Shown here: positions 18,934 through 29,322 of the stretch, piece by piece
Layout of the letters: every line of letters starts with the position of its first letter
How positions within the stretch are numbered: position 1 is the first letter of the stretch
Assembly: GCF_000380005.1 (NCBI RefSeq)
Contig: NZ_KB904195.1
Coordinates: 146,005 to 210,004 of the forward strand
DNA from: Streptococcus didelphis DSM 15616
GTDB taxonomy: Bacteria > Bacillota > Bacilli > Lactobacillales > Streptococcaceae
DNA: 64,000 bases
Reading direction: 5' to 3'
Made by a program: the position numbers and the translations under genes
Notes under the pieces: model-generated
What the model was told of the DNA's origin: nothing
The model's database searches: none
Seen by the model: the letters and a program-made list of their open reading frames with translations, nothing else

Positions 18934-20184
18934 ATGACGATTATTGAAAGCTTAGGAAAAAGAGCAAAAAAAGCTAGTCAAGAACTTGTGAACTTGTCTA
19001 CTCAGGAAAAAAACCAATTGTTAAACAGGCTAGCAGAGGAATTACTTGCTCAAACTTCTTATATCTTAGAGGAAAACCAAAAGGATTACCAGCAAGCTAA
19101 AAAGCAAGCCAGTTCACAGATTATGCTAGATAGGCTTTTGCTGACAGAAGAACGCCTTCAGGCAATTGCAGAAGGAGTTAAACAGGTTGCAGATTTACAG
19201 GATCCCATTGGTCAGGTTATCCAGGGCTATACTAATAAAGATGGCCTAAAGATTGTTCAAAAAAGAGTTTCACTTGGGGTTGTAGCAATGATATTTGAAA
19301 GTCGTCCCAATGTTTCAGTAGATGCCTTTTGCCTTACCTTTAAAACCAATAATGCCATTATCCTTCGTGGTGGAAGAGATGCCCTACATTCTAACAAGGC
19401 TCTGGTCACAGTTATTCGAGATAGCTTAAAAAAATCTTCTATTTCTATTGATGCAGTACAGTTGTTAGAAGATCCTTCACACGACTTAGCTCAAGAACTT
19501 ATGTGTGCTACTGAATATGTAGATGTACTGATTCCTCGAGGCGGAGCTAAGCTTATTCAAACGGTCAAAGAAAAAGCTAAGGTACCAGTTATTGAAACAG
19601 GTGTCGGTAATGTCCATATTTATGTTGATAAAGACGCTGATTTAGATATGGCAGCAGCTATCATCATGAATGCTAAAACACAACGTCCAAGTGTTTGTAA
19701 TGCCGCAGAGAGTCTTCTGATTCATGAGGAGATTGTGGATTCTTTCATTCCCTTACTTGAAAAAACTCTGGCAAATCAGCAGAAAGTTATGTTTAGGGCT
19801 GATAAAAAAGCACATCAGATTTTTCAAGAGTCAGAATTAGCGACAGAAGAGGATTTTTCAAGAGAGTATTTAGATTACATGATGTCAGTAGCAGTGGTGG
19901 ATTCAGTAGATGAGGCTATTAAATGGATTAACCATTACTCAAGCCACCATTCAGAGGCTATTATTACTAATAACCTTCAAGCTGCTGAGAAGTTTCAAGA
20001 TCTCGTTGATTCTGCTGCTGTCTATGTCAATGCCTCAACACGTTTTACCGATGGTTATATTTTTGGCTTAGGAGCAGAAATTGGAATATCAACTCAAAAG
20101 ATACATGCAAGAGGTCCTATGGGCTTACAGGCCTTGACCAGTAGTAAATATTATATTAATGGGACAGGGCAAATTCGTAAATAA
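18934..20184 (+). CDS. proA: Glutamate-5-semialdehyde dehydrogenase (gamma-glutamyl phosphate reductase)
   Basis: A 416-residue NADPH-dependent enzyme that reduces gamma-glutamyl phosphate to glutamate semialdehyde, the second step of proline synthesis. The aldehyde-dehydrogenase fold shows the [20 protein letters not shown] segment and the catalytic Cys region [17 protein letters not shown] at 18934 was chosen because AAAGGA lies 8 bases upstream and this gives the usual family length; an in-frame TTG at 18913, inside proB, has no ribosome site. Coupled to proB by tight spacing. Confidence 0.96.
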   Translation: MTIIESLGKRAKKASQELVNLSTQEKNQLLNRLAEELLAQTSYILEENQKDYQQAKKQASSQIMLDRLLLTEERLQAIAEGVKQVADLQDPIGQVIQGYTNKDGLKIVQKRVSLGVVAMIFESRPNVSVDAFCLTFKTNNAIILRGGRDALHSNKALVTVIRDSLKKSSISIDAVQLLEDPSHDLAQELMCATEYVDVLIPRGGAKLIQTVKEKAKVPVIETGVGNVHIYVDKDADLDMAAAIIMNAKTQRPSVCNAAESLLIHEEIVDSFIPLLEKTLANQQKVMFRADKKAHQIFQESELATEEDFSREYLDYMMSVAVVDSVDEAIKWINHYSSHHSEAIITNNLQAAEKFQDLVDSAAVYVNASTRFTDGYIFGLGAEIGISTQKIHARGPMGLQALTSSKYYINGTGQIRK

Positions 20185-20189
20185 ATTAT

Positions 20190-20232
20190 AAGGGAAGTTA
20201 TCAAAGCTAGCGCTTACAGGCTTCCTTTTTGT
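20190..20232 (+). terminator. Terminator of proBA
   Basis: Arms GGGAAG and CTTCCT with an inner AAGC/GCTT hairpin, followed by TTTTTGTTTT. Confidence 0.6.
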
Positions 20233-20251
20233 TTTCTTAATATCTAAAATA

Positions 20252-20260
20252 TGATAGAAT
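20252..20260 (+). promoter_or_regulatory. Extended -10 promoter of rsmH, 7 nt before the ATG
   Basis: TG-A-TAGAAT ends 7 bases before the ATG of rsmH. A second overlapping -10 candidate is TATGAT at 20250-20255. No ribosome site lies between, so a leaderless transcript is predicted. Confidence 0.55.
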
Positions 20261-20267
20261 TAAAGAT

Positions 20268-21218
20268 ATGACAAATGAATTTCATCATGTAACGGTTCTT
20301 CTTAAAGAGACTGTGGATATGCTTAAGGTAAAAGCAGACGGTATTTATGTCGATGCAACTCTAGGTGGCGCTGGGCACTCAGCTTATTTGTTGTCCCAAT
20401 TAAGTGAAAAAGGACATCTCTATTGTTTTGACCAAGATCAAAAAGCAATCGATAATGCCCAAAACGTCTTAAAAACCTATATTGATAAGGGTCAAGTGAC
20501 CTTTATTAAAGATAATTTCCGTCATTTAAAGACACAGTTAGCTTCTTATGGAGTAACTTCAATTGATGGCATTCTCTATGATTTAGGTGTATCAAGCCCA
20601 CAATTAGATGAAAGAGAAAGAGGGTTTTCTTACCGACAAGATGCTCCTTTAGACATGCGCATGGATTCGGATGCCTCTTTAACAGCTTATCAAGTGGTTA
20701 ATGACTATGATTTCCATGATTTAGTTAGAATTTTTTTCAGATATGGTGAGGATAAATTCTCTAAGCAAATAGCAAGGAAAATCGAGCAAGTACGTGCTCT
20801 CAAGCCTATTGAGTCTACAGAAGAGTTGGCTGAGATTATCAAATCTGCAAAACCCGCTAAAGAACTCAAGAAAAAAGGACATCCTGCTAAGCAGATCTTC
20901 CAAGCCATACGCATTGAAGTTAATGATGAGCTAGGAGCAGCGGATCAATCTATTCAAGATGCCATGTCGCTTTTAGCTTTAGATGGTAGGATTTCTGTTA
21001 TTACCTTTCATTCTTTAGAGGACCGTTTGACCAAGCAGCTTTTTAAAGAAGCTAGCACGGTTGATGTTCCTAAAGGCCTACCTTTTATACCTGAGGATAT
21101 GCACCCTAAATTTGAATTAGTAACTCGAAAGCCTATTCTCCCTAGTCAAGAAGAGTTAGCAGTTAATAATCGGGCACATTCAGCAAAATTGCGTGTGGCC
21201 AGAAAAGTTCGGATTTAA
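20268..21218 (+). CDS. rsmH: 16S rRNA (cytosine(1402)-N(4))-methyltransferase
   Basis: A 316-residue methyltransferase (formerly MraW) that N4-methylates C1402 in the ribosomal P site. The family opening [14 protein letters not shown], the SAM-binding motif [16 protein letters not shown] and the [21 protein letters not shown] segment are diagnostic. It heads the dcw-type cluster rsmH-ftsL-pbp2X-mraY, the compact streptococcal version in which the other mur genes lie elsewhere. There is no ribosome site before the ATG, and a -10 box lies 7 bases upstream. Confidence 0.97.
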   Translation: MTNEFHHVTVLLKETVDMLKVKADGIYVDATLGGAGHSAYLLSQLSEKGHLYCFDQDQKAIDNAQNVLKTYIDKGQVTFIKDNFRHLKTQLASYGVTSIDGILYDLGVSSPQLDERERGFSYRQDAPLDMRMDSDASLTAYQVVNDYDFHDLVRIFFRYGEDKFSKQIARKIEQVRALKPIESTEELAEIIKSAKPAKELKKKGHPAKQIFQAIRIEVNDELGAADQSIQDAMSLLALDGRISVITFHSLEDRLTKQLFKEASTVDVPKGLPFIPEDMHPKFELVTRKPILPSQEELAVNNRAHSAKLRVARKVRI

Positions 21219-21222
21219 TACT

Positions 21223-21546
21223 ATGAATAATGAAAAAAGAACCCAAGCAGTCACAACTGCCTTACAAAATAGAATTAGAACTTTCTCACGAATTGAGAAA
21301 GCTTTTTATAGTGCCATAATTGTCACAGCTATTACTATGGCTGTTAGTATTATCTATCTTCAGAGTCGCAAATTACAACTCCAACAGGAGATTACAAGTT
21401 TAAATAGGCAGATTAGTGACAAAAAATCAGAACTCAATAATGTAAAGCAAGAGGTCAATGAGTTATCACGCCGTGATAGAATAGTTGATATTGCTGGTAA
21501 AAATGGTCTCAGTAACCGAAATGATAATATTAAGAAAGTGGACTAA
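21223..21546 (+). CDS. ftsL: Cell division protein FtsL
   Basis: A 107-residue bitopic membrane protein of the divisome. Short basic cytoplasmic tail, one membrane helix at about residues 29-49 (YSAIIVTAITMAVSIIYL), then an extracellular coiled coil with heptad-like leucines (LQLQQEITSLNRQISDKKSE). FtsL pairs with DivIC/FtsB and activates the septal synthase. ATG at 21223 lies 4 bases after the rsmH stop and has no clear ribosome site, so translation probably depends on ribosomes arriving from rsmH. The next gene encodes its partner PBP2X. Confidence 0.9.
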   Translation: MNNEKRTQAVTTALQNRIRTFSRIEKAFYSAIIVTAITMAVSIIYLQSRKLQLQQEITSLNRQISDKKSELNNVKQEVNELSRRDRIVDIAGKNGLSNRNDNIKKVD

Positions 21547-21549
21547 TCT

Positions 21550-23796
21550 ATGAAAAAATTTCAAAAATATTTTTTAGATTATGCTGTCCGTGATCGAAAA
21601 ACTCCTGTTAAAAACCGTATCCATGTTGGACAAAACATGATGATTTTAAGCATTTTCATGTTCTTTGTCTTTATTATTAATTTTGTTATTATTATTGGAA
21701 CGGACCATAAGTTTGGTGTCAATTTATCTGAAGGAGCCAAGAAAGTTTATCAAGAGACAGTTAAGGTTCAGGCTAAACGTGGGACCATCTTTGATAGAAA
21801 CGGTGTAGCTATTGCAGTTGACTCGACCACCTACAGCATTTATGCTGTCTTGGATAAAAAATTTGTCTCTGCCACTGGTGAGAAGCTCTATGTTCAACCC
21901 TCACAATTTGAAACAGTAGCGAATATCCTAAAAGAACAACTAGGAATGAATAAAAAAGAGGTCATTAAGCAGTTAAAGCAAAAAGGCCTTTTCCAAGTTT
22001 CATTTGGGACATCAGGTTCAGGAATTTCTTATAGTAAGATGAGTACCATTCGAAAAGAGATGGAGAAGGCCAAAATAAAGGGCGTTGCCTTTTCAACAAG
22101 CCCAGGTAGAATGTATCCTAATGGCACCTTCGCTTCAGAATTCATCGGTTTAGCAGCTCTGCATGAAAATAAGGATGGCAGTAAGAGCCTGGTTGGTAAA
22201 ACAGGCTTAGAATCTTCATTAAATACACTTTTATCGGGTAAAGATGGAACTATTACCTATGAAAAGGATAGAAATGGCAACACCTTACTAGGAACAGGTA
22301 AAACCATAAAGAAAGCGGTAGATGGCAAAGATGTTTACACAACACTATCAGAGCCTATTCAAACCTTCCTTGAAACTAAGATGGATGTCTTTCAAGAAAA
22401 AGCTAAGGGTGTTTTAACGAGTGCTACTTTAGTGAATGCTAAGACAGGAGAGGTACTAGCGACTTCACAGCGTCCTAGCTACAATGCTGATACCTTAGAG
22501 GGCTTAAACAATAAAAACTATAACTGGAAAAGTGCTCTTTATCAGAATAACTTTGAACCTGGCTCAACCATGAAAGTCATGACCCTAGCTGCTGCTATTG
22601 ATGAAGGAGTCTTTAAGCCTAATGAAACCTATAGTAACGCTAATGGTTTAACTATTGCAGATGCGACTATTCAGGACTGGTCTATTAATGAAGGAATTTC
22701 TACTGGCCAGTACATGACCTATGCCCAAGGTTTTGCCTATTCAAGTAACGTTGGGATGACAAAACTAGAGCAAAAAATGGGTAACGAAACCTGGCTAGAT
22801 TATCTGGAGAAATTTAAGTTTGGCTATCCAACAAGGTTTGGAACAGGAAATGAAGAATCTGGTATTTTTCCTTCAGATAATATCGTAACCCAGGCTATGA
22901 GTGCCTTTGGTCAGGGGATCAGTGTAACTCAGATTCAGATGCTAAGGGCTTTTACAGCCATTTCTAATAATGGAGTTATGCTAGAGCCTCAGTTTATTAA
23001 TAAAATTTATGACCCTAATAGTGCCACTTATCGAATAGCTTCTAAGGAGGTTATTGGTAAACCTGTTTCTAAAAAAGCAGCTAGTGAAACAAGGGAATAT
23101 ATGGTAACTGTTGGTACAGATCCTGTATATGGAACCCTTTACTCAAAATCTAAGGGACCAATCATTAAAGTTGGCAATTTGCCCATAGCTGTTAAGTCTG
23201 GTACTGCTCAGATTGCTTCAGAAAATGGTAGTGGGTATTTAGAAGGAGGACAAACCAACTATGTCTTCTCAGTAGTAGCCATGGTTCCTTCTGATAATCC
23301 AGATTTCATGATGTATGTGACTATTCAACAACCTGAACATTGGAGTGGTATGTTCTGGGAAGATGTGGTTAATCCCGTTTTAGAAGAGGCTTACCTCATG
23401 CAGGAAACCTTACAAAGTCCATCTACTTCAGAAAAAGAAACAACTTATAAATTACCAGACTTTGTTGGAAAAAATCCAGGTCATGTTTCTGACGAGCTTC
23501 GTCGGAATTTAGTACAACCTATTGTGCTAGGAAATGGTAGAAAAATAAGCAAGCTTTCTAAGTCTAAAGGAACATCTCTTAAGGCTAACCAACAAATACT
23601 CTTATTGACAAATAAACTAGATACCTTACCAGATATGTATGGCTGGAGTAAAAAAAATAGTGAAACATTTGCAAAATGGACAGGACTTGAGATACAATAT
23701 AAAGGTTCTGAAAAAGGACGAGTGATTAAACAGAGTGCCTCTGTTGGTAAATCACTTAAAAAAATTAAGACATTAAAAATAACACTAGGAGAATAA
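21550..23796 (+). CDS. pbp2X: Penicillin-binding protein 2X (septal transpeptidase)
   Basis: A 748-residue class B PBP, the FtsI-type transpeptidase of streptococci. One N-terminal membrane helix (about residues 30-50), a dimerisation/pedestal domain starting at RGTIFDRNG, and the transpeptidase domain with S339-T-M-K, S398-S-N and K549-S-G-T. Two PASTA repeats close the protein ([18 protein letters not shown] and [18 protein letters not shown]). The active-site motifs are the standard STMK, SSN and KSGT, so nothing in them suggests altered beta-lactam binding. It starts 3 bases after ftsL and is followed closely by mraY. Confidence 0.97.
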   Translation: MKKFQKYFLDYAVRDRKTPVKNRIHVGQNMMILSIFMFFVFIINFVIIIGTDHKFGVNLSEGAKKVYQETVKVQAKRGTIFDRNGVAIAVDSTTYSIYAVLDKKFVSATGEKLYVQPSQFETVANILKEQLGMNKKEVIKQLKQKGLFQVSFGTSGSGISYSKMSTIRKEMEKAKIKGVAFSTSPGRMYPNGTFASEFIGLAALHENKDGSKSLVGKTGLESSLNTLLSGKDGTITYEKDRNGNTLLGTGKTIKKAVDGKDVYTTLSEPIQTFLETKMDVFQEKAKGVLTSATLVNAKTGEVLATSQRPSYNADTLEGLNNKNYNWKSALYQNNFEPGSTMKVMTLAAAIDEGVFKPNETYSNANGLTIADATIQDWSINEGISTGQYMTYAQGFAYSSNVGMTKLEQKMGNETWLDYLEKFKFGYPTRFGTGNEESGIFPSDNIVTQAMSAFGQGISVTQIQMLRAFTAISNNGVMLEPQFINKIYDPNSATYRIASKEVIGKPVSKKAASETREYMVTVGTDPVYGTLYSKSKGPIIKVGNLPIAVKSGTAQIASENGSGYLEGGQTNYVFSVVAMVPSDNPDFMMYVTIQQPEHWSGMFWEDVVNPVLEEAYLMQETLQSPSTSEKETTYKLPDFVGKNPGHVSDELRRNLVQPIVLGNGRKISKLSKSKGTSLKANQQILLLTNKLDTLPDMYGWSKKNSETFAKWTGLEIQYKGSEKGRVIKQSASVGKSLKKIKTLKITLGE

Positions 23797-23797
23797 T

Positions 23798-24805
23798 ATG
23801 TTTTTAACACTAACGGCAGGACTAATTGCCTTACTGCTAACTGCCTTGGTCATGCCCTATTTTATCAATTTCTATCAGATTAAAAAAATTAGTGGCCAAC
23901 AAATGCATGAGGATGTTAAACAACATATTGCTAAGGCTGGTACACCTACTATGGGGGGGACAGTCTTTCTTCTGGTATCCACTGTCATAGCTATCATTTA
24001 TGGCTTGCTGTTTTTCCATCAGGCTGGAAGTTTTGGTCTTATCTCTGGAATACTTGCTATTTTAATTATCTATGGACTGATTGGCTTTCTGGATGATTTT
24101 TTAAAAATTTTCAAACAGATCAATGAAGGGTTGACTCCTAAACAAAAACTAGCTTTACAAATAGTAGGGGGATTAATCTTCTACTTTTTACATGTTGCCC
24201 CAAATGGTATTGATGCGGTTAATGTCTTAGGTTATCCAATCCACTTAGGTATTTTTTACATCTTTTTTGTCTTATTTTGGACAGTTGGTTTTTCAAATGC
24301 TGTTAATCTAACAGATGGAATTGATGGTTTAGCTTCAATATCTGTAGTTATCAGCTTAATTACCTATGGGATTATCGCCTTTAAGCAAGGACAGTATGAT
24401 CTTTTGATGTTAATTGGAGCGGTCATTGGTTCCCTTTTAGGATTTTTCTTATTTAATCATAAGCCAGCTAAGGTTTTTATGGGAGACGTTGGAAGTTTAG
24501 CCTTGGGTGCTCTCTTAGCTGCTATTTCCATTGCCTTGCGTCAGGAATGGACACTCTTAGTTATTGGAATTGTGTATGTTTTTGAAACAAGTTCTGTCAT
24601 GTTACAGGTTGCTTATTTTAAATATACCAAGAAAAAGTTTGGTCAAGGACATCGCATTTTTAGAATGACACCTTTTCACCATCATTTAGAACTAGGTGGT
24701 TTATCAGGTAAAGCAAAAGCTTGGTCTGAATGGAAAGTTGATAGTTTTTTATGGGCAGTTGGTAGCATAGCTAGCTTATTGGTATTAGCCTTTCTCTATT
24801 TATAA
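23798..24805 (+). CDS. mraY: Phospho-N-acetylmuramoyl-pentapeptide transferase
   Basis: A 335-residue polytopic enzyme (about ten membrane segments) that moves phospho-MurNAc-pentapeptide from UDP to undecaprenyl phosphate, forming lipid I. Diagnostic segments: [12 protein letters not shown], the catalytic Asp region [20 protein letters not shown], and [11 protein letters not shown] near the C-terminus. AGGAG lies 6 bases before ATG. Last gene of the cluster; a terminator follows about 65 bases later. Confidence 0.97.
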   Translation: MFLTLTAGLIALLLTALVMPYFINFYQIKKISGQQMHEDVKQHIAKAGTPTMGGTVFLLVSTVIAIIYGLLFFHQAGSFGLISGILAILIIYGLIGFLDDFLKIFKQINEGLTPKQKLALQIVGGLIFYFLHVAPNGIDAVNVLGYPIHLGIFYIFFVLFWTVGFSNAVNLTDGIDGLASISVVISLITYGIIAFKQGQYDLLMLIGAVIGSLLGFFLFNHKPAKVFMGDVGSLALGALLAAISIALRQEWTLLVIGIVYVFETSSVMLQVAYFKYTKKKFGQGHRIFRMTPFHHHLELGGLSGKAKAWSEWKVDSFLWAVGSIASLLVLAFLYL

Positions 24806-24869
24806 TAAGATTTACATCTGGTTGAGCCTATAAAGGCCCTGACCTATTTGCAAAAAATTACTATAGGCT

Positions 24870-24902
24870 AAGGAGCTGTTCAAATCGTGCACAGCTCCTT
24901 TT
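24870..24902 (+). terminator. Terminator of the rsmH-mraY cluster
   Basis: A 10-bp stem AAGGAGCTGT/ACAGCTCCTT with an 11-base loop and TTTT. A second hairpin (CCTATA/TATAGG arms, about 24825-24868) lies immediately before it. Confidence 0.8.
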
Positions 24903-24929
24903 GCTTGTCTAATGGTTTAATGATATAAT
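24901..24929 (+). promoter_or_regulatory. Promoter of the DEAD-box helicase gene
   Basis: TTGCTT (24901-24906), 17-base spacer, and TG-A-TATAAT with the -10 at 24924-24929. Confidence 0.65.
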
Positions 24930-24950
24930 AGAAAAGAAGAAGAGGTAACT

Positions 24951-26294
24951 ATGTCATTTAAAGATTATAATTTCAAACACTACATTCAGCAGGCCCTTGA
25001 GGAGATTCATTTTCAAGAACCTACCGAAGTTCAAAAAAAACTCATCCCCCTTGTTAATTCTGGTCGTGATTTAGTAGGTGAATCCAAGACAGGATCAGGT
25101 AAAACACACACATTCTTATTGCCAATATTTGAAAAACTTGATGAAAACAGTCAAGATGTTCAAGTTCTTATTACCGCCCCAAGTAGAGAATTAGCAAGTC
25201 AAATTTTTAATGCTGCTAAGCAAATTGCAAGCTTTTCTGAACAAGAAATTAGAATTGCTAACTATGTCGGTGGAACAGATAAACTTCGTCAAATTGAAAA
25301 ACTCCAAGTATCACAGCCGCATATTGTAGTGGGAACGCCTGGTCGTATTTATGACTTGGTTAAATCTGGACATTTAGCTATTTATAAGGCTAAAACATTT
25401 GTTGTAGATGAGGCAGATATGACAATGGACATGGGCTTTTTAGATACTGTTGATAAGATAGCAGCTGCTCTGCCTAAGGAAGTTCAAATCTTAGTTTTTT
25501 CAGCTACAATTCCTAAAAAGTTACAACCCTTTTTAAAAAAATATCTCACTAATCCTGTCATTGAACAAATAAAAACAGAAACAGTTATTGCAGATACCAT
25601 TGATAATTGGCTAGTGTCTACTAAGGGACGTGATAAAAATAGTCAGATTCTAAATATCTTACAAACAATGCACCCTTATTTAGCAATGATCTTTGTAAAT
25701 ACAAAGGAGAGAGCAGATGAATTGCATCACTTCCTAGTATCAAATGGCTTAAAGGTTGCTAAAATTCATGGGGGCATTCCACCAAGAGAGCGTAAACGCA
25801 TTATGAATCAAGTGAAAAAACTTGATTTTGAGTATATTGTTGCGACTGATTTGGCAGCCCGTGGTATTGATATTGAAGGGGTTAGTCACGTTATCAATGA
25901 TGCTATCCCTCAAGACCTATCCTTTTTTGTCCATCGTGTTGGTCGTTCTGGCCGAAATGGACTTTCAGGAACTGCTATTACCCTTTATCAACCAAGTGAT
26001 GATTCTGATATTAAAGAATTAGAAAAGATGGGAATTTCTTTTGTTCCTAAAGTTCTTAAAGACGGTGAATTTCAAGATACCTATGACCGGGATCGTAGAC
26101 ATAACCGTGAAAAATCATATCAAAAACTCGATACTGAGATGATTGGCCTTGTTAAAAAGAAAAAGAAAAAAGTAAAACCAGCCTACAAAAAGAAAATTCA
26201 ATGGGTAGTTGATGAAAAACGTCGTAAAGAACGTCGTTCTGAAGGAAAAGCTCGAGCAAGGGCTGAGCGTAAGGCTAAGAAACAAAGCTTTTAG
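24951..26294 (+). CDS. DEAD-box ATP-dependent RNA helicase (CshB-like)
   Basis: A 447-residue superfamily 2 helicase. All core motifs are visible: the Q-motif region EPTEVQKKLIPLV, motif I ESKTGSGKTHT, Ia TAPSRELASQ, GG VGGT, Ib VGTPGRI, motif II VVDEADMTMDMGF (DEAD), motif III FSATIP, motif V ATDLAARGID and motif VI HRVGRSGRNG. The C-terminal tail is strongly basic (VKKKKKKVKPAYKKK and RRKERRSEGKARARAERK), suited to RNA binding. Relatives act in ribosome assembly, mRNA decay and cold adaptation; which one applies is not shown. GAGG lies 8 bases before ATG. Confidence 0.93.
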   Translation: MSFKDYNFKHYIQQALEEIHFQEPTEVQKKLIPLVNSGRDLVGESKTGSGKTHTFLLPIFEKLDENSQDVQVLITAPSRELASQIFNAAKQIASFSEQEIRIANYVGGTDKLRQIEKLQVSQPHIVVGTPGRIYDLVKSGHLAIYKAKTFVVDEADMTMDMGFLDTVDKIAAALPKEVQILVFSATIPKKLQPFLKKYLTNPVIEQIKTETVIADTIDNWLVSTKGRDKNSQILNILQTMHPYLAMIFVNTKERADELHHFLVSNGLKVAKIHGGIPPRERKRIMNQVKKLDFEYIVATDLAARGIDIEGVSHVINDAIPQDLSFFVHRVGRSGRNGLSGTAITLYQPSDDSDIKELEKMGISFVPKVLKDGEFQDTYDRDRRHNREKSYQKLDTEMIGLVKKKKKKVKPAYKKKIQWVVDEKRRKERRSEGKARARAERKAKKQSF

Positions 26295-26300
26295 AAGTTG

Positions 26301-26331
26301 AGCATTGAGAACTAGTTCTTGATGCTTTTTT
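26301..26331 (+). terminator. Terminator of the helicase gene
   Basis: An 11-bp stem AGCATTGAGAA/TTCTTGATGCT with a CTAG loop and a T run to 26331. Confidence 0.85.
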
Positions 26332-26431
26332 GTTTAGATATGATTTTGCTATTGAACTGATAAAAAAATGCTATTATACAAGTCAGCTAGCTTTTGTTAA
26401 AATGACTCTATCACTAGCAAGGAGAAAAAAG

Positions 26432-27253
26432 ATGACATATTATGTAAGACTTATTAAGATTTCCTTACTTGTCTTAACTGCTTTTTTGACTATGGGGCAG
26501 ATAAAAGAAGTAGGAGCGGCTCAAAAAGAGCTTATTACAGTTGCAACTGACTCAGCAACTAAGCCATTTACTTATAAAGAAGGTAAGAAAGATACTGGTT
26601 ATGATATTGAGGTCCTTAAAGAAATTTTTAAGGGATCTAAAAAATACAAATTAAAGATTGTAACAGTTGCCTTTCCCTCTATTTTATCTGGAGTTGATGC
26701 AGGTCGTTATCAAATAGCAGCTAATGACTTTGGTTACAGTAAAGAAAGAGCTACAAAATATCTTTTTTCAAAACCTATCTCAAAATCTCACTATGCTATA
26801 GCTACTAAAGGGAATAAGGATTATCATCGTTTAGATGATCTCTCTGGCAAAAAGACCCAAGGGATGTCAGGCGCTAATTATATGCAGGTACTTGAAAAAT
26901 GGAACAAGGACAATCCTGATAAAGCTCCCATTCAAATTACTTATGCTTCTGGGTCAACTCCATTCACCCAAAGATTACAACTTTTAGAAAACAAGCAATT
27001 AGATTTCTTATTTTATGATGCTATTTCTTTAAAAACAGCTATTGATGATCAAGGCTATGATTTAAAAATTAGGAAATTAACAGAAAAAATTGGTGATGAT
27101 AAAGATGGACAAGAATATTACCTCTTTGCTGATGATGCTAAAGGGAAAGAATTGCAAACCTTTGTCAATAAGAAACTTAAACAGTTAAAAAAATCTGGTT
27201 ACCTTAAAGAAATGAGTCAAAAGTATTTTGGTGGCAACTTTGTTCCAGACTAA
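26432..27253 (+). CDS. Amino-acid ABC transporter substrate-binding protein without a lipobox
   Basis: A 273-residue family 3 solute-binding protein (polar amino acids / cystine type), with the opening ELITVATDSATKPFTYKE and the TGYDIEVLKEIF ligand-domain signature. The N-terminus is a secretion signal (about residues 1-29, ending VGA-A) but there is no cysteine for lipid attachment, unusual for a Gram-positive binding protein. ATG at 26432 is supported by AAGGAG 7 bases upstream; an in-frame ATG at 26330 overlaps the preceding terminator and is rejected. It heads a three-gene importer operon; a weak hairpin separates it from the permease gene. The amino acid transported is not known. Confidence 0.88.
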   Translation: MTYYVRLIKISLLVLTAFLTMGQIKEVGAAQKELITVATDSATKPFTYKEGKKDTGYDIEVLKEIFKGSKKYKLKIVTVAFPSILSGVDAGRYQIAANDFGYSKERATKYLFSKPISKSHYAIATKGNKDYHRLDDLSGKKTQGMSGANYMQVLEKWNKDNPDKAPIQITYASGSTPFTQRLQLLENKQLDFLFYDAISLKTAIDDQGYDLKIRKLTEKIGDDKDGQEYYLFADDAKGKELQTFVNKKLKQLKKSGYLKEMSQKYFGGNFVPD

Positions 27254-27265
27254 TTATAAATTTTG

Positions 27266-27290
27266 GCCTATCGCCTTGGTGATAGGCTTT
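27266..27290 (+). terminator. Weak terminator/attenuator between binding-protein and permease genes
   Basis: A 7-bp stem GCCTATC/GATAGGC with an 8-base loop and only TTTAT afterwards. Such an element would let most transcripts stop after the abundant binding protein while some continue into the permease and ATPase genes. Confidence 0.5.
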
Positions 27291-27377
27291 ATCTATGACT
27301 ACAATAAGAACTTATTATTTTACAGACCAGCTATCAGGTGCTAAACTTAAAAGATAAGTAAATTAGAAGAGGGATTT

Positions 27378-28181
27378 ATGAGATATTTTTTATTTGCTAG
27401 TCATTGGCCCTGGTTTGATAAACTCACATCAGCTATTCCTGAAGGGAAATTATTCAGTTGGAGGGCTGTTTTTGATGCTCTGCCAGACATTATTCACAGG
27501 TTACCAGTTACCATAGGTTTGACCGTTGTTGCTGCAATAATAGGCTTACTTTTGGCCTTGCTTTTTGCAATAGTTAAGATAAATAAGGTAAAAATACTTT
27601 ACCCCATTCAAGCTGTATTTGTCAGCTTTTTAAGAGGAACACCTATTTTGGTTCAACTCATGTTAACCTACTATGGTATTCCCTTATTACTCAAATATAT
27701 CAATATTACCTATGGACTTAATTGGAATATTAATGCTGTGCCAGCATCTGTCTTTGCTATAATTGCTTTTGCTTTCAATGAAGCTGCCTATACCAGCGAA
27801 ACAATCAGAGCTGCTATTCAGTCAGTTAATAATGGGGAAATTGAGGCTGCTAGAAGTTTAGGGATGACATCGCAACAAGTCTATAAGCGAGTGATTATTC
27901 CAAATGCAGCTGTAGTAGCCACACCAACTCTAATCAATGGATTAATAGGTATGACTAAGGGAACTTCTCTAGCCTTTAATGCTGGTATCGTTGAAATGTT
28001 TGCCCAAGCTCAGATTCTTGGTGGAGCTGACTATCGTTATTTTGAACGTTATATTTCAGTGGCTATAGTTTATTGGGTAATTAGTATTTTTATTGAACAA
28101 ATGGGTCGTTTTATTGAAAAATCAATGGAAATAAAGCAACCAGAAACTGTTAGGAAGATAGAATTAGGAGATTTACGCTAA
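27378..28181 (+). CDS. Amino-acid ABC transporter permease
   Basis: A 267-residue inner-membrane subunit of the His/Glu/Gln family with about five membrane segments. The HisM-type region FVSFLRGTPILVQLMLTYYG and the EAA loop (EAARSLGMTSQQVYKRVIIPNA), which docks the ATPase, are both complete. AGAGGG lies before ATG. Its TAA overlaps the ATPase ATG by one base. Confidence 0.92.
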   Translation: MRYFLFASHWPWFDKLTSAIPEGKLFSWRAVFDALPDIIHRLPVTIGLTVVAAIIGLLLALLFAIVKINKVKILYPIQAVFVSFLRGTPILVQLMLTYYGIPLLLKYINITYGLNWNINAVPASVFAIIAFAFNEAAYTSETIRAAIQSVNNGEIEAARSLGMTSQQVYKRVIIPNAAVVATPTLINGLIGMTKGTSLAFNAGIVEMFAQAQILGGADYRYFERYISVAIVYWVISIFIEQMGRFIEKSMEIKQPETVRKIELGDLR

Positions 28182-28927
28182 TGATTAAGATATCGCATTT
28201 AAGTAAGTATTTCTCTGGTCAAAAGGTACTGGATGATTTAAGTCTGACCATTGAAAAGGGTCAGGTTATTGCCTTAGTTGGCGCTTCTGGTGCTGGAAAA
28301 TCAACTTTTTTAAGAAGTATGAACTATTTAGAAAAACCAGATTCAGGTTCGATTGAGATTGATGATTTTCAGGTTAATTTTGAAGACATACAAAAAGATG
28401 ACATACTAAAGTTGAGACGGAAACTAGCAATGGTTTTTCAGCAATTTAATCTTTTTGAAAGACGTACTGCTTTAGAAAATGTTAAAGAAGGCTTGAAGGT
28501 TGTCAAAAAACTTTCAGACCAAGAAGCTACAAAGCTAGCGCAGGAAGAATTGAAAAAGGTAGGTCTAGCAGATAAAGAAAATCATTATCCCAGACATCTC
28601 TCTGGTGGTCAAAAACAAAGGGTGGCTATAGCCAGAGCCTTAGCTATGAAACCAGATGTCCTTTTACTTGATGAACCAACATCGGCCTTAGATCCTGAAT
28701 TGGTTGGTGAAGTAGAAAAAACGATTCTTAATGCAGCAAAAATGGGTCAAACAATGGTTCTTGTGAGCCATGATATGGATTTTGTAGCAGAAGTAGCTGA
28801 TAAGGTTCTCTTTTTAGATAATGGGAAGATTTTAGAATCAGGTAGCCCCCAAGAGCTCCTTAGAGCACCAAAAGAAGTCAGAACTAAAGAATTTTTCAAC
28901 AAATATTCAAAAACCTATATTTCGTAA
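28181..28927 (+). CDS. Amino-acid ABC transporter ATP-binding protein
   Basis: A 248-residue importer ATPase. Walker A GASGAGKST, signature LSGGQKQRVAIARALA, Walker B LLLDEPTSALDPELV and H-loop VSHDMDF are intact and of the polar-amino-acid uptake (PAAT) type. One-base overlap with the permease gene indicates coupling. With the two preceding genes it forms a complete importer. Confidence 0.93.
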   Translation: MIKISHLSKYFSGQKVLDDLSLTIEKGQVIALVGASGAGKSTFLRSMNYLEKPDSGSIEIDDFQVNFEDIQKDDILKLRRKLAMVFQQFNLFERRTALENVKEGLKVVKKLSDQEATKLAQEELKKVGLADKENHYPRHLSGGQKQRVAIARALAMKPDVLLLDEPTSALDPELVGEVEKTILNAAKMGQTMVLVSHDMDFVAEVADKVLFLDNGKILESGSPQELLRAPKEVRTKEFFNKYSKTYIS

Positions 28928-29037
28928 GATATTTTGTTATAATATAAATTAGTGGTCTAGGGCTAGCCTAGGCTTTTCTTGTCAAACTTAAAAAGTTTTC
29001 TTATTTATAGAAAAGTTTTGAAAAAACAGGTGGAATA

Positions 29038-29262
29038 ATGTTAATTGAATTATTTAATCTCTATCTACAGGGGCTATTATTATCTGCAATCATGGTTCTT
29101 CTTATTTGTGTTACATGGATATTAGTAAGAGCCAAGACAAAAAAGGATAAAACTGTCTCAGAAAGACAAGCATTTTTATATGAAATTATTATGATAGCTA
29201 TTTTATTGATTCCGGTTTTATCGTTTGCTTTCATGAGTATAGTGTTAGTCGTAAAATCATAA
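29038..29262 (+). CDS. DUF4059-type small membrane protein
   Basis: A 74-residue protein with two membrane helices (about residues 9-30 and 48-72) joined by a basic loop (RAKTKKDKTVSERQAF). It matches the short DUF4059 family found directly before trxB in many streptococci; no function is known. GGTGG lies about 6 bases before the ATG. A -10 element TG-T-TATAAT (28935-28943) upstream would give a leader of about 90 nt that holds a small CTAGG/CCTAG hairpin. Confidence 0.7.
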   Translation: MLIELFNLYLQGLLLSAIMVLLICVTWILVRAKTKKDKTVSERQAFLYEIIMIAILLIPVLSFAFMSIVLVVKS

Positions 29263-29265
29263 TTT

Positions 29266-29294
29266 TTGCATAAAAGACTTGTCGTTGATACAAT
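29266..29294 (+). promoter_or_regulatory. Promoter of trxB
   Basis: TTGCAT (29266-29271), 17-base spacer, TG-A-TACAAT with the -10 at 29289-29294. It starts 3 bases after the DUF4059 stop codon. Confidence 0.68.
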
Positions 29295-29322
29295 GATGTC
29301 ATCATTAACAAAGGAGAATAAG

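Noticed and set aside
26330..26431. Longer binding-protein gene from ATG 26330
   Set aside because: It would begin in the T run of the preceding terminator and bury the signal peptide; ATG 26432 has AAGGAG.
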